Assembly: GCF_947623445.1 (NCBI RefSeq)
Contig: NC_135244.1
Location: 1,798,001-1,862,000 of the forward strand
Source: Clavelina lepadiformis
Lineage: Eukaryota > Chordata > Ascidiacea > Aplousobranchia > Clavelinidae
Direction of reading: 5' to 3'
Length of the DNA stretch: 64,000 nt
The position numbers and the translations under genes are program-made. Shown in pieces: positions 37,514 to 49,246 of the stretch (positions within the stretch are counted from its first letter, which is position 1; the number at the start of each line of letters is the position of its first letter). A model generated the notes under the pieces. The model was not told the DNA's origin. It did not search any database and saw only the letters and a list, made by a program, of their open reading frames with translations.

Positions 37514-38956
37514 TTATCGGTCTCTGGCTACATTCATAAGCATTTTATACAGATCTAAGGCTTCAGTGCAACAAGATGGCACTCCTTGTCCAAGTTCAGA
37601 TGTAGCATAATCAAAATATTCTTGATAGTCTTCAGTTTCAGTTGGTTGTGATATTTCAGCCAATACCAAACTAATGTTGTGTGGTGCAACGTTTTTTAAT
37701 AAGCCAGAAATTCCTCCATATCTTTCTGGCATGGAATATAGTAAATCTGGCCGTCCTGCAATTACATTATGTCGAGATTTTCTTATTCGGTGAGTATTCC
37801 AGTGGTCCTTGAAAAAATCTAAGTCATTTTGAATTAAACATGAAAAGCAATACCACAAGCATTCTTTGCTGAGTGTTTGGGAGAAATCCACAATACCTCG
37901 AAACTCAAGGTCACTAAAAAAGTTGCGCCACCAACAGGCACGAAACCTGGAGAATATTGACCACCAGCTTTCTATCCGCTGATTTCGGGGTGATGGTACA
38001 TAACGATGCGAGTTAATGTTATCTCGAAAAAAGCACTGCGCTGCTGCCAACAATCCATTTTCTGTACCCAAATCTGATACTACTTCAATCGGACAGCCTT
38101 GGAAGTGAGTGACAGCTTTAATATACATATTAGCGACAACATGTGGACATTTGTTTGATCGTGTAACATTAAGCCACAGCACTTTTCGACTAAATCCATC
38201 AATTGCACCATGTATAGAAAATCCGAATGGTTTCAGCTTGTCGTAACCATCTGTGTGCCATGCATAATTTGGCCCAGGGTTGTGATACTCTCTTCGCCTT
38301 AAACGGTGAGCTCTTCGAGCCTCGCACCCTTTCGGATCAATATTACGTAGTACATCAGCTACATACAACCTTGGTACTCTTAAACCTTCCATTTGTAATG
38401 TGTGCCAAACTGACCGATATCCACCAAAAGAAGAGGGTCCATCTAACAACTCCTCGATACGTTTTTCTGCCTGAAATAAAACGGTGATGTCTTTTTTCCA
38501 GCCACATTTTCTTCGCAGTCCAATTTTGTGCAATCGTCTCTTTAAAGTTCTCATACTGATTGCGTAGTTATGACGACTGTGTAGCAATTGTAAAATTTCT
38601 CCATACTCATATCCTGAATGGAAATATTCAGATATTATTTGATCTTGATCCAAAGTAGTAGCTGCAAAACATAAAAACAACATGTGGACTTTTGAGACAT
38701 GACTTGGCACGTTGTATGATATATTTTTTACTAAATAATAATTCGTTATTAATAATAATACACAGACACACAGTCGATTTAGGTAAAACATTTCTTGTTG
38801 GTGTAAAAAAGAAAACAAAAAATATGTTAGTCTACAGCCAAATTTTCATTAAAATATTTATATCTTCACTTGAAAGGTACGCTACTCACCGTGACCACAG
38901 TGTGAACATATCACAAAAATGTCAGGTATTTCATTATGGCACTCAACACAATTCAT
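37514..38956 (-). CDS. Integrase-core DDE transposase with N-terminal zinc ribbon, two exons
   Basis: Exons on the minus strand: 38956-38890 (67 nt) and 38661-37514, joined in phase 1 across a 228-bp intron with GTGAGT and TTTTGCAG borders; about 404 residues. Exon 1 encodes MNCVECHNEIPDIFVICSHC, a C-x2-C-x10-C-x2-C zinc ribbon. It is followed by a helix-turn-helix-like basic region (SMRTLKRRLHKIGLRRK). The integrase core follows with Asp in HTDGYDKL, Asp in VSDLGTENG, then 33 residues to Glu in NQRIESWW. All three acidic residues of the DDE triad are present and the frame is open, so this may be an active transposase. A single longer open frame from 38818 exists but begins in what I take to be the intron. 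Its 3' end faces that of the HECT gene, 413 bp away. Confidence 0.87.
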
Positions 38957-39118
38957 TGCAATGAAGATCAGTTTTCACACTAAGAAGGTACACTTCATTT
39001 TATAAAACAAATTTCTGAAAAAGTCAGTTAAAATTTATGCTGTTATGAACAGCTTTGGTCTTCGAGACAAAAAAAACAACATAGCCTATAGGCCTAACCT
39101 ATACAGCCAAGCCCTAGA

Positions 39119-39659
39119 AAGTTTGTTAGCATACTGAACTTGCAAAAGACCTTACAATGTAGCCTAGACCTAAGCTTGTTAAGGCTTGCAAAAGCTTACT
39201 ATCTCTCACTATTTGTGGCTGTGACCGGTAACCTTATTCCTTTCCCGAAGACCTCATCAACTACGCCTACCATGCGGTAAGCACACATTTTGAAATGTTG
39301 CGATGAGATTCTAAAATATTGTGCGGCGATTCTAAAATATTGTGCGGCGATTCTAAAATATTGTGCGGCGAATTTATATTTGTTGCGGTAGTGGAAGTTT
39401 CACAGCGAAATATATTTCGACTTCGCAAAATATTTCGAAGTCGCAATATTTTTTCAAGGCACAAAATAATTTGAAAGCACAAAATAATTTTAGAGGGAGA
39501 CAAAATATATATTGTAAATTTCTAAAATATTTTGCTGAGAAAAATATATATTTTGTGGTGATCATAAATATTTTGTGCTAACGTGAAATATTTTTGTGGT
39601 GATCATAAATTTTTTGCGGAACCCAAATTATAATTGTTGTGGCCTTTACAGGCTACCGT
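39119..39659 (-). repeat. Right inverted terminal repeat, 541 bp
   Basis: Reverse complement of 30286-30826 with three substitutions. The three 21-bp iterons fall at about 39307-39369. The integrase start codon lies about 160 bp inside this arm, so the arm probably includes or abuts the transposase promoter. Confidence 0.93.
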
Positions 39660-40106
39660 AGAATTGGGATCAGTACGGCACAATTTAAAGCAACTACAAA
39701 ATGTACGACTTAGTTTCGTATCGGTGAAACATGTTGGCAACCTTCGTTTTAAAACTTATAACTGATAAATTACAATTTTTTATCCCGCTGTTATACGTTG
39801 GGCTGTTTTGAATTTGCTAGCTTGACCAGATTTTAGTGAGAATAATCTCTCCCAAAGCTCTCTCTTAGGCGAGTTAAGTGTACGGCAATCAAACAAGTAC
39901 AGCCAAATGTAGCCTATAAGATAGAGAGCGTGCTGTCGACTATATGAGGCACTGCTTGTTTTACTTCACAATCGAACCATTGTCGCTTGTTTTAAGTGAG
40001 CACAGATTACAACAATCAACTAAAAAGTCAACAAAATACGACAGAAAATATATTTATGATTTCATGATCAATTTTTCGCTTTTTTACTTTGTTTCGCATC
40101 GAACAT
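39660..40106. other. Short gap between the transposon and the VMAT gene 3' end
   Basis: About 450 bp, AT-rich, probably the 3' untranslated region and terminator of the minus-strand transporter gene. No minus-strand AATAAA was found here. Confidence 0.5.
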
Positions 40107-43100
40107 CTAATCGCTATGGACCATGCTTCCGTTCTTTGCTTCGTGGAAGACGTCGTCGCCGTTTTCACAATCACTGTTCTTAGCGTGATACAGGATCGGC
40201 TGAAACAAAAAACATTGTCTAAATATAAGTCAAAAACAAGTTGTTGACGAAGCAAAATGCAACAACACTGGGTGCAGATGAGCTTAATCAATAGTCGGTA
40301 GTTTCCATCATTGATAAATTGTCACATAAAGGGTTTTTCCACAAAACAATTTGTTTTGTTGGACACGAACAAATACCCTGGTTGCATGGCTGGCGATAAA
40401 ACCCGATATCTTCTTAACATAACATAACATGCAGATAAAATTTTTATATCTTTCGCAAAGGAAATTGTTAACAAGCAATAAAACAGGATGCAGATATGTG
40501 AGCTTTACGATTTCTATAAATTGTTTCTTTTGCAAAGTTGATTGTACTGTATATTACACTATACCGTCCCAGACGTCATGGGTTTTGATTAGCCACCGCT
40601 AGATGTCGCAACATACTCACAATTTTTTCCTCAGATTGTGACGTCGGCTTCCTGAGAAAGAAAACCAATGGAGTGAAAAGAAAGGTCACCATGGCAACGA
40701 TCCACATCAGCCATTCGAATCCGATTGTGCTGACAACCAGGCCGGCACATAGTGGACCTAAATATCGATGAAAAGATGCGTTTAAGAAAGCGGTTACTTC
40801 ATCGGCAAATTGCATCGCCTAAAATAAAGGTAATATAGCACCAGACTATTTTTTTTTTAAATCACTTGCAGTAAGGTCACATTGTATTACGCTGCTTTTA
40901 ATTAGTTTTTTAAACCACCACAACATTTGAATTGCTCTGTGATTGCAACTCGCTTTGCAATAGCAAGGGCACTAACTTTTCCCTTCAACGTAGCTTTTCG
41001 TTTAACTCACCCACTATAAACGCAACACAGAACGCGACGTCCGCGATCGCATATACGCTCCCATAAACCGGTTTGTGTCTTTGGTCGACCAAGGTCGCCA
41101 TCACTGGGAACATGCTGGTGTCCACCAAACCAACCGCTGAACCAATCACCAAGCCAGGAACAATTAGTTCCGGTAACCTGGGAAGTTTATTAATCTTTGC
41201 ATAAAAACATTCTGACCTGTTAAAGATTTGAGTTTTTCTCTAATTCATGGCCTTGTTCTTATTAATATTAACTAATAATCATACTAAGTAATAACTTAAT
41301 GGTGATAATAATTAATTAATCATTGTTAGTAATTAAGCTTGCATGTTGCGTTACTGGATGAAACTTTTCAAAAAAATGCCCGGACACGTGACCTATGTTT
41401 AGTTAGCAGTTTGTTTCAGCACTAACTTTGTTGCAAAGGGCAGCCCTACACATCCAGCTGTGATGAAATAAAGTCCGATGACGCAAATCAACCAACGAGG
41501 GTAGGATTGGCACAACAGCGCCACCACGTAGGTCATCAGCATGTAGGAGACACTTTCGGGCAGAAAGGCGACACCTAAGGATGACAGATATTCCAATGAG
41601 CATCGATTTCTATGGACGCATCTGCTTGCAACTGCCTTAAAACACTTTCATTGTTCGTTGATTCAAAAACGTATATGACGTAAATCTATTTTCAGTAAAA
41701 TAAGATCCAACGCTGCATAAAATGAGTGACGTTGCCGTTATGAATGTTGTGGCGCCACTTGACTTGTGACCTGATAACGACTGAGACAAAAGCCTCGATA
41801 ATTGTTAGATATCAAAGCAATTGGAGTAGGAGAAACCTCTTCGGATGGGTCGATAAAAATTAAGTCTTCTCATACAGCTTTTATCACACATGACGCCGGG
41901 AATGTCTATGCATAGGAAACCAGTACAAGGCGTTGTGCCAAAATCCAGCCGCAAAATCGATACAATGCTGTCATGAAGGATTTGCTAAGGTTAATGTTAA
42001 CATTAAAATTAAGGTTTGATAAGTTAATAATAGAAGAAAACGCTTTTCTATTCTTAACAACTTTGTCAGCGTGTATTCTGTTTGAACAAAAACAGAAGTC
42101 GTCCTGGTGAGTTATAATATACTGATGGCTGATGCCGCAAAAGTTGAAATTGCTAATTCCTTTCCGAGCAAAAGAAAACTAAAATTTAAAGAAAATAACT
42201 TGCAACATCACTTTTTAGTGCACACAGTCTAATTAACAGCACTTGTTCCTATTGAAATATAAACCCATGAGCACACGACCAAACGCGTTCACGTCCCTAC
42301 TTGCAGGTATGACATGGTTGTATGTATCTTGCTGCTGTCTTTATTTATATCCTAAACTACCCACCCAACGCCCATTTCGGCGCGCACATGTTGATCATCA
42401 TCCAGATTGGTTGGCCCGTCTCCAACACTCCAATGCACATGTTACCCAGCATTATCGCGCAGGCGCAGATCACTATGTACGGATCACGTAGTAAGGTAGC
42501 AAGGGAAGTCCCTTCTTCACCCTATAAAGACATTGACGTCATGGCTCACAAAATGGCTTGGAAATAATTGATAAGATTCCGCAATAAGTTTTAACTTATC
42601 ATAAAAAATCAAAAATGTTTTAAACTTACGGGCTGCCGTCGTTCGACGTTCAGTCGATATATGGAGAGCTGGGTGACTGCCAGAAACAAAGCCATTATGG
42701 CCAGTACGAGGAAAACCCACTCTTTCCCAGCAAGCTCATATACCACGCTTCCGAAAACAGGACCAACTGAAAACAATGGACTAGTTTTGGGTATTACCCT
42801 AAGCAAAAACTACATCATTTGTTTATTTTATGTCGATGTTGCGCAGAAGCAGAATAGGAGGAGTATAATTTTTCTTATACTTAAAATTCCCATCGCCAGT
42901 CCGCCAAGAGCGATCCCTAAAGCTCTTCCGCGTTTTTCTTCATCGCTGTAACGATCCGCCAACATTCCCATCCCTGCGGTTGAGGCACAGGCGGATCCAA
43001 TTCCCTGGATGGCCCGAGCCACCAACAACATCGAATAGTTCTTCCCAAAGGCAAACACTGAGGAAGAAGGTTATTGTTTCAACAAAAATTGCTTATTCGG

Positions 43101-44080
43101 AGTCACAAGGCTAATTGTTACGCGACAAATGAATTACAAACAAATTATTTTATGTTTTTAACGCAGCCTTAGTACTGTACTTACACACAGCCGAGAAACA
43201 CATTATGACGTAACCAGTAAACATTGGGACATCGAAACCAATGTAGTCAGATATAGGACCGACCGCGGCATTGGCGACAATTTGAACAATCGGCTTCGAT
43301 GCAAATAGAATCCCGATGTACAAGTTCTCGTCTGACAGGAAAGCCAGCTCTTGATTCATGTTACAATCACTGTCTGGTTCAATCGTAACGTTTGCTGTTG
43401 ATGACGTCGTTGACGGAATAGGGGGAGTTTCGGTCGTGTTCGGGTCGTGTCGAAGGGACGACATGTTGGAAGGTGCCTCCGCGAGATGTTGTCTAAAGAA
43501 GTATTCGGGTAGAACCGGAACTGGAAGAAATAAATTTCGAAGTTTAAGCAAAGATTCAAAGGGAAATACAAAATTTAACGCTACGCTAACACAATTTATT
43601 GTTGTGTTCTCTGTCCATGCATTTTCGCTCTTATCGGGGTAGTTAAAGATAACCCCCGAATTTGGTGGTAAAGTCAGGCATCTTCAAACGTTACTGTTTA
43701 CACTGGATGTATGAAGCGAGCTAAAATATGTATGTACCGGCTATACTGTACTTATAAAAAATCACTCCAACACGTTCTGTTAGTATACAGTAGTTTAGCT
43801 GGATTACCGTATCATGAAGATAGTATTATGAGACAGAATTTTAAGTCATACATCATATCCGTTAAAGCCCTAGCTGTACTAATGAAGAGTGCAATGGTTC
43901 TGCACAAATTAATCTTAACTGATGAAAACTTTTTTAGTTGGGAATTACCCTAATTAACAACCAAGACTTACCAACCGCAGTTAGAAGCATGTTATCGAGC
44001 ATTAGTGTGGCGTAAACAATCGCCATTGCCATTCCGTTGGACGCACGGAGGCGTTCCAAGCGTTCCTTCACAAAACCCAT
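40107..44080 (-). CDS. VMAT: Vesicular monoamine transporter (SLC18 family), nine exons
   Basis: This is a proton antiporter that loads monoamines into synaptic or secretory vesicles. Exons on the minus strand: 44080-43972, 43520-43185, 43057-42881, 42766-42630, 42521-42365, 41574-41427, 41177-41011, 40757-40621, 40199-40107. All phases agree and give about 486 residues, close to VMAT length (about 515). TM1 has [12 protein letters not shown], with the conserved Asp. A long luminal loop with N-glycosylation sequons (NMS, NTT, NVT) follows. The motifs [74 protein letters not shown] and [13 protein letters not shown] match the SLC18 pattern. 'LDNMLLT' favours VMAT over the acetylcholine transporter. 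The tail starts EEKI and is acidic. The last splice joins EEKI to an acidic 30-residue exon and is well supported by phase. An unspliced reading would stop 17 codons later. Confidence 0.93.
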
Positions 44081-47000
44081 TTTGATATGTGCTGTAGTTC
44101 TTCAAGAGACCGCGCAATTATCTCCACATTTTCGATGTCTATGTAACCTTTTTAACGCCTTCTTATAGAAATATAAATGCAGCTGAGTGTTCAAAGTGTG
44201 TATGGCATTTGCTCAAACCCGGTGGTTATTGCAGCATTAACAAGCTTAATCTCTGCTAGTTCTTGCGTTGCTATTCAAATCACATGCTTGCCGTCTCGTG
44301 TTATTTAACGTTCTCCGTGCAATGCTGAAGGAACTTAGCTGTATAGATACTAGAACATAACACCTCAACAAACACCGGGACTGTTTCCTCTACACCTATG
44401 TTTGTGATGAAAACTTTAACAATGTTGCTCAAATCCACTAAACGCTGTATACAGTAGATTATACTTCACAGAATATTGACAAAGTGACTGCAACAAATCG
44501 AGAAAGTTGCAAGTCTGAGGTCATTTTTATGTTTCAAAAAAGCATCTCTAAAATGTCCAACTTTTCTAATAAATTCGAATACATATAAAAATTCTTCAGC
44601 CTTTCCGCTGAATGTTTTGTAAACGGCGGATATGGCACCCGTCTTCCGCGCTACCTACTATATATCTATTTTCCTATTTTACATACTTTAATTAAAAATC
44701 AATAACCGAGCATCTGGTATTCGCGCCACTCATTTTACTTCATACGATAATATGACGTCACAATAGCCGATCAAACGACAGATAAGGAAAAAAATCACAA
44801 ACAATACGAGATATCTGTAGGCACAACTCTTTAAAATGAAGCTTTTTGGCATCAGTTTTATAATGTCCTGTTAAAAACTTCAAGCAGTCACAAACGCTTG
44901 CAACTCAGTCATAAGAGCTCATGACAGGTCTACATATAGGGTTATAACTCCCTATTTTCACGAGATTAAATTTCATACAATTTCATCATATTCACAAACG
45001 TACAGATATAGCTTTACAAAAACTGCCGTACTTGTCATTTTATATAACTTTCAAACGCAAATATAATGGCAAGTTGACAACATGTTCAAAACATGAACAA
45101 CAATAATTGTTACAAACGTTAGTATTTCCACTGATCTCTTATTTCATGTAGAGCAAGAATAACTACTTTGGCTTCTTGGTCGATAACAAGATCTAACTGA
45201 AATATTTGCTGGTGATAACCCACATTGCTTGTGAGTAATTTGTGCTAAGGGAAAGAAACGATCGTTTTTCTAATGCTCTCAAAATTTTTAACAAAATTGT
45301 GGGTATGTCTGGGTATGGCACGTCAAAATCCGGTTACGTATACAGCTGCCTTAAGGCTACCTCGACTTATCTTAGCCTACACGATCTAATTTAGCCCAGC
45401 AAGTCGATTGGTGCTAATTAGTTAAAACTTTGATCACAATTTTTGTTTCATTTTGGTAGGGAAATCAAATTTTTCGTACTGAATTTTTGTTCCCAATTCG
45501 ACGGTCGCCTTGCATGTAACACCCCAAGCACTTTGCTGTTGTCTGTTGGCCACCTTGCTCACTCACAGGTATGCCGTGTGCGTATTACGTGTGTATATAC
45601 CCGCCATAGTGTTCTGAAGGTCGAGGCACTGGAAGCAGTGGGAGGAGCCATTCTGTGTACCTAATAGACAAATATTGAGATTATTTCATAAAACCTCAAT
45701 TTTAGCCAAACCATTAAAGATTTTCCCACTTTTCAGCAAAGCGCCGTCTCTTGAAAAAATATTTGAACTCAATGCACATTGCCAATAGATTTACCCTTGC
45801 GTCAGTCGTGACGTCACCCAAGTGTGAAGAGGAAATCCTCCATGTTGTTGTTTGTCGAGGTAAAACGCGAAATATTGAGAAAACAAATGACATCGCGTTG
45901 CAGAATGAAGGTTGGAGACACAGATTATAACCGCGATTATGAAGAGAAAAAGATCCCGACACTGTGCCAACACTTTGCTCCGATCTAAAGCCAAATTAGT
46001 TTTAAAATGTCTTTTCTGAGGCTGCGGTTTTCATAACAAAGTTGGTTTCGGCCATCATCACTGTCTCGTGATAAGGAAGTGATAGCGTTCAATCCCATGA
46101 AATAGTTTGTAAAGATATTCTGACGTAAACAAAGGCCTTCAGTTTTACAATTACAACTTACAAAGACACGGAAGTTTTATTGGCATCGCCACAGCGAAAT
46201 TTTATTATTGATGAGATATTTTACAAAAGACGTGGGCAACGTTGAAAGTCGGCCAGACGCCCTAAGCGCATGAATCACTACAGACCTGCTCTATGATCAA
46301 TTTAATTTATTTTTCAGAAGTACTGTTGGTAGCACGTATTGCTTGATTGACAATTTCTGGCTTAAAGAGGGCTGGATTTATGAACTTGTTCAACCGTTTA
46401 TCAATTAATTATTTATTCAACTAAAAATATTTGTTCCAAGCCCGAAGATCTAGCAATGATGCACACATTACTGAGAGCATTGTGATTGGATAATGCTTGT
46501 TTACTAAAACACTGCTATTGTGAAAAGCGCGAAATAACCTGCAAAGCGTCTTAGTCAATCGACGAATATGGCGTCGTTTGCAAAATAACCGCACGAAGTT
46601 TTCAAAACTTCCGGCCCTGACTGAAAGAGACTACTGAGTTTAGTGATGCTTTTCGTTATAAGCGTGCAGTGAATTGTTATTCTTTTAATCTATTGACGAA
46701 AAATTGCATCTTCTGAGTCGGTGCTGTGTTAGAAGTGGAAGAAAATACCAACGCAGTCAGGACTGTGCATGTTAAGCACAGTGCAACTTAGAGTTATGTT
46801 TATGTTTCATAATTAAGCAGCAACATAGATAGACAATTACGTTTGAAATTACAGTTTGTTAATTGACGCTCTGAGTAAATTATCGTGCAGCTTACACAGA
46901 CTTTCGCAATTAGGTCGTTTTGCAAATAATCTTAATATGTCGAATAACGACGCCGTGTACATGCTTTGGTAAATTATGAAATCTACCACCGGTATTTTAA

Positions 47001-49246
47001 GCAGTATATGCAAATATTTTTCAATTTTACTAGCTGAAGGATTTTTACGATTGAACAATATATTTTCTCGGTCATTTAAAAAGTTTTAAATATTGTATTT
47101 TACGTTTGTGTGCAAAGAAACTTTTACAAACGGAAGCAGCTTTACATGTACTTGTTATAAACTGTTGAGGAGATATTTTCACTCATAGAAATATTGTTTT
47201 GGTAAAAATATTTGTGCGTTGATCAAGTTGCCAAAACCTCCTCGAGCAGGAAATGTCTCTCATACTGCTGATGCGGACCTAGACCTGAAACCTTTATTTT
47301 TAGACGCAAGAATTTATTTGCGTTTAATATCGCCTTTACAAAAATAACGATTATTAGAAGCACGTGGTACTTGAGGACCATCGCGTAAGCAAAACTTTCC
47401 AAACCCAATTTAGTTTAAAAACAAGGAGCCTGAGGCCAGGGCAGCAGTAACAGTTATAAAGAGAACGAGCGTTATAAGCGGAGGCAAGAGTTATGTGGCT
47501 TCATTCATTGTACTTGCTGCAGACAGGAAGGTTTACGTTTCAAGGCAATAACTATCGTCTTACGCATCAGTAACAGCGGCGTTATGTGTAACTTAGGCTG
47601 AAATGAAGATAGTACTTCAAAGGTTGAAAAGTGTGGATAAAGTCTTAATAATTGTCTAGCAAGCTAATAAATACCGCGTTAGAAACACCCAGCGTATGCT
47701 CCTTGACCTCAACTCAATTAAACCTCGAACCAAAATTTTGGGTGACTTTGCTGGTTCCGACAGAATGCTGCAAGATCTTGATAAATTTGATCAAGTTCGG
47801 ACAACCCGAAGATATGGGGTTTTCCTGCATTGAGTAAATGGTTGTTTGTTGTATGGACCCTACCTGTAGTGGTCAGGCAAAGTAGTTTATTTCGGAAAAG
47901 AAAAAGTTATTCTTCAACTACAGTATTTTAACATAACTGAGAAAATGCTGTAGTTTGCCAGTGAAAATGATAAAGCTATCTGATATTACAATTGGTTTGC
48001 AAAATCGCGTGTCATTCGTCACTATAGTTGTAACCAAACTTTCTTTGACCAGGAATCTTCCCGCTTAACGGCTAGTCAATTAGCTCTGTCTTCTTTATTC
48101 ACATTTAATGGCATATCTCTTAGGTAAAAACATACGTCCTTCTGTTATCTCACCCAAACGTTACTGAAACACCACTCTATACCCGAGCGAAACACCATAC
48201 CAAAACAAATTCCACGCAATCATAGAATCAGCGTGGGACGCTAAACACAGTACTGATTGGGCCCTCGGGGTAACGTCACAAGAGATAGAATAAAAACATG
48301 TGGACCCATGAACAAGTAAAACACAGCAGCACGTGAACATGTACAAAGAGACAATACAACGCGGATAAATCGATGTATAAAACGTGACGGTGAAAATGCG
48401 AACAACGTGATGATGCGAATAAAAACGAATAAAACGTGACGGATATAAAAATACTTCTCGTGACATAGTAATTGCTGGAAATTTTCTCATCGTTAACATT
48501 ACGGAAACGACGCATGATGTGGGCGTTTGCCAACTATTATAATAGAAACCAAACGGCAAGCTGGACTAAGCTCTACTGGTGAGCAAAGCGTGTGATTGTG
48601 AGCAAAGCGCGTGATTGTCGTAAAAACGCATTTTGGCGGTTAAGCGCTTCACCGCATTCTTATAAGTTTTGACGGGAACAAAGTTGAGCTTTAAGTTGTG
48701 GTTATTTGTTGTGAGAAACACGCGTAACACATTAGTTACAAACAAACTGTATAAATTTGCACTTTAAATGTTTTCACCTCTGACGCTCTACTTCCGTTCA
48801 TTGCCTTTGCTGAAAGATGCTGTGTCAGCATGATGTCAGCATATTCGCAGATTGCCATCTCAAACGGGATTTTTTTTTTCGCCAATGACGTAATTGCTGT
48901 TGCGCTTCACAGCATGTAAAATCCCATAATGACGTCACCTTTTCGTTTTAGTGGTTTGATCAATGGCGACAATTAAACATCTGCAACTTTTACAACTGGG
49001 TTATTAATTCAGAGTACAGTCGAAGATTAAGAAGAACAAAAAGATTTTAACGAGCTTAAAGTTATCGTGGATCATCTTTCACAGCTGAGCAAAATTAAAG
49101 TACACTTGACGTAAAATACCTGCTTTAAGTGTTTATGATAAGTCGTGCATATAAACTTAAGAAAGGAAAAATTGAAAGGAGAAAGGAAAATTTTTCCAGA
49201 ACAATGTTTAACTGTTGAGAATTTTCTTTCAGCACCAATCGCAGAA
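44081..49246. other. Long intergenic region between the VMAT and LDLa-receptor genes
   Basis: About 5 kb containing the divergent upstream regions of both genes. It holds an LTR-like repeat copy at 48020-48475. No other frame shows motif support; frames near 45443, 46849, 47223 and 48161 are random or lie within repeats. Confidence 0.6.
48020..48475. repeat. LTR-like dispersed repeat, copy 2
   Basis: Diverged partner of 33555-34000. On the minus strand it reads TGACGTTACCCCGAGGG, then AATAAA (48099-48094), then CGGGAAGATTCCTGG and GTTACAA, the arrangement expected of an LTR with its polyadenylation signal. No internal retroelement genes flank it. Confidence 0.5.

Larger units (their letters stand above)
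30286..39659. mobile_element. 9.4-kb DNA transposon with 541-bp inverted terminal repeats carrying a HECT ligase and an integrase-type transposase
   Basis: The outer borders are set by perfect inversion of ACGGTAGCCTGTAAAGGCC (left, from 30286) with GGCCTTTACAGGCTACCGT (right, to 39659). The matching 541-bp arms are 30286-30826 and 39119-39659, with three mismatches and no gaps by eye. Inside are a spliced HECT E3 ligase gene (+, 33244-37100), a spliced DDE integrase gene (-, 38956-37514) whose 3' end faces the ligase gene, and a broken third frame (-, about 32415-31633). A hAT miniature element and an LTR-like repeat are nested in the ligase introns. I find no convincing target-site duplication: flanks are AACA and AGAA, or only the dinucleotide TA if the ends are set five bases inward. 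The DDE type is of the retroviral-integrase/IS3 sort; it may belong to a known integrase-type eukaryotic superfamily (IS3EU-like is one possibility) or to an undescribed one. Confidence 0.85.

Noticed and set aside
38662..38889. Integrase frame extended upstream through 38818
   Set aside because: This stretch has intron borders (GTGAGT at its start and TTTTGCAG at its end), and the upstream zinc-ribbon exon joins in phase. I take it as intron.
48161..48559. 132-codon minus-strand frame
   Set aside because: Lies inside the LTR-like repeat copy 2 and has no counterpart frame in copy 1.
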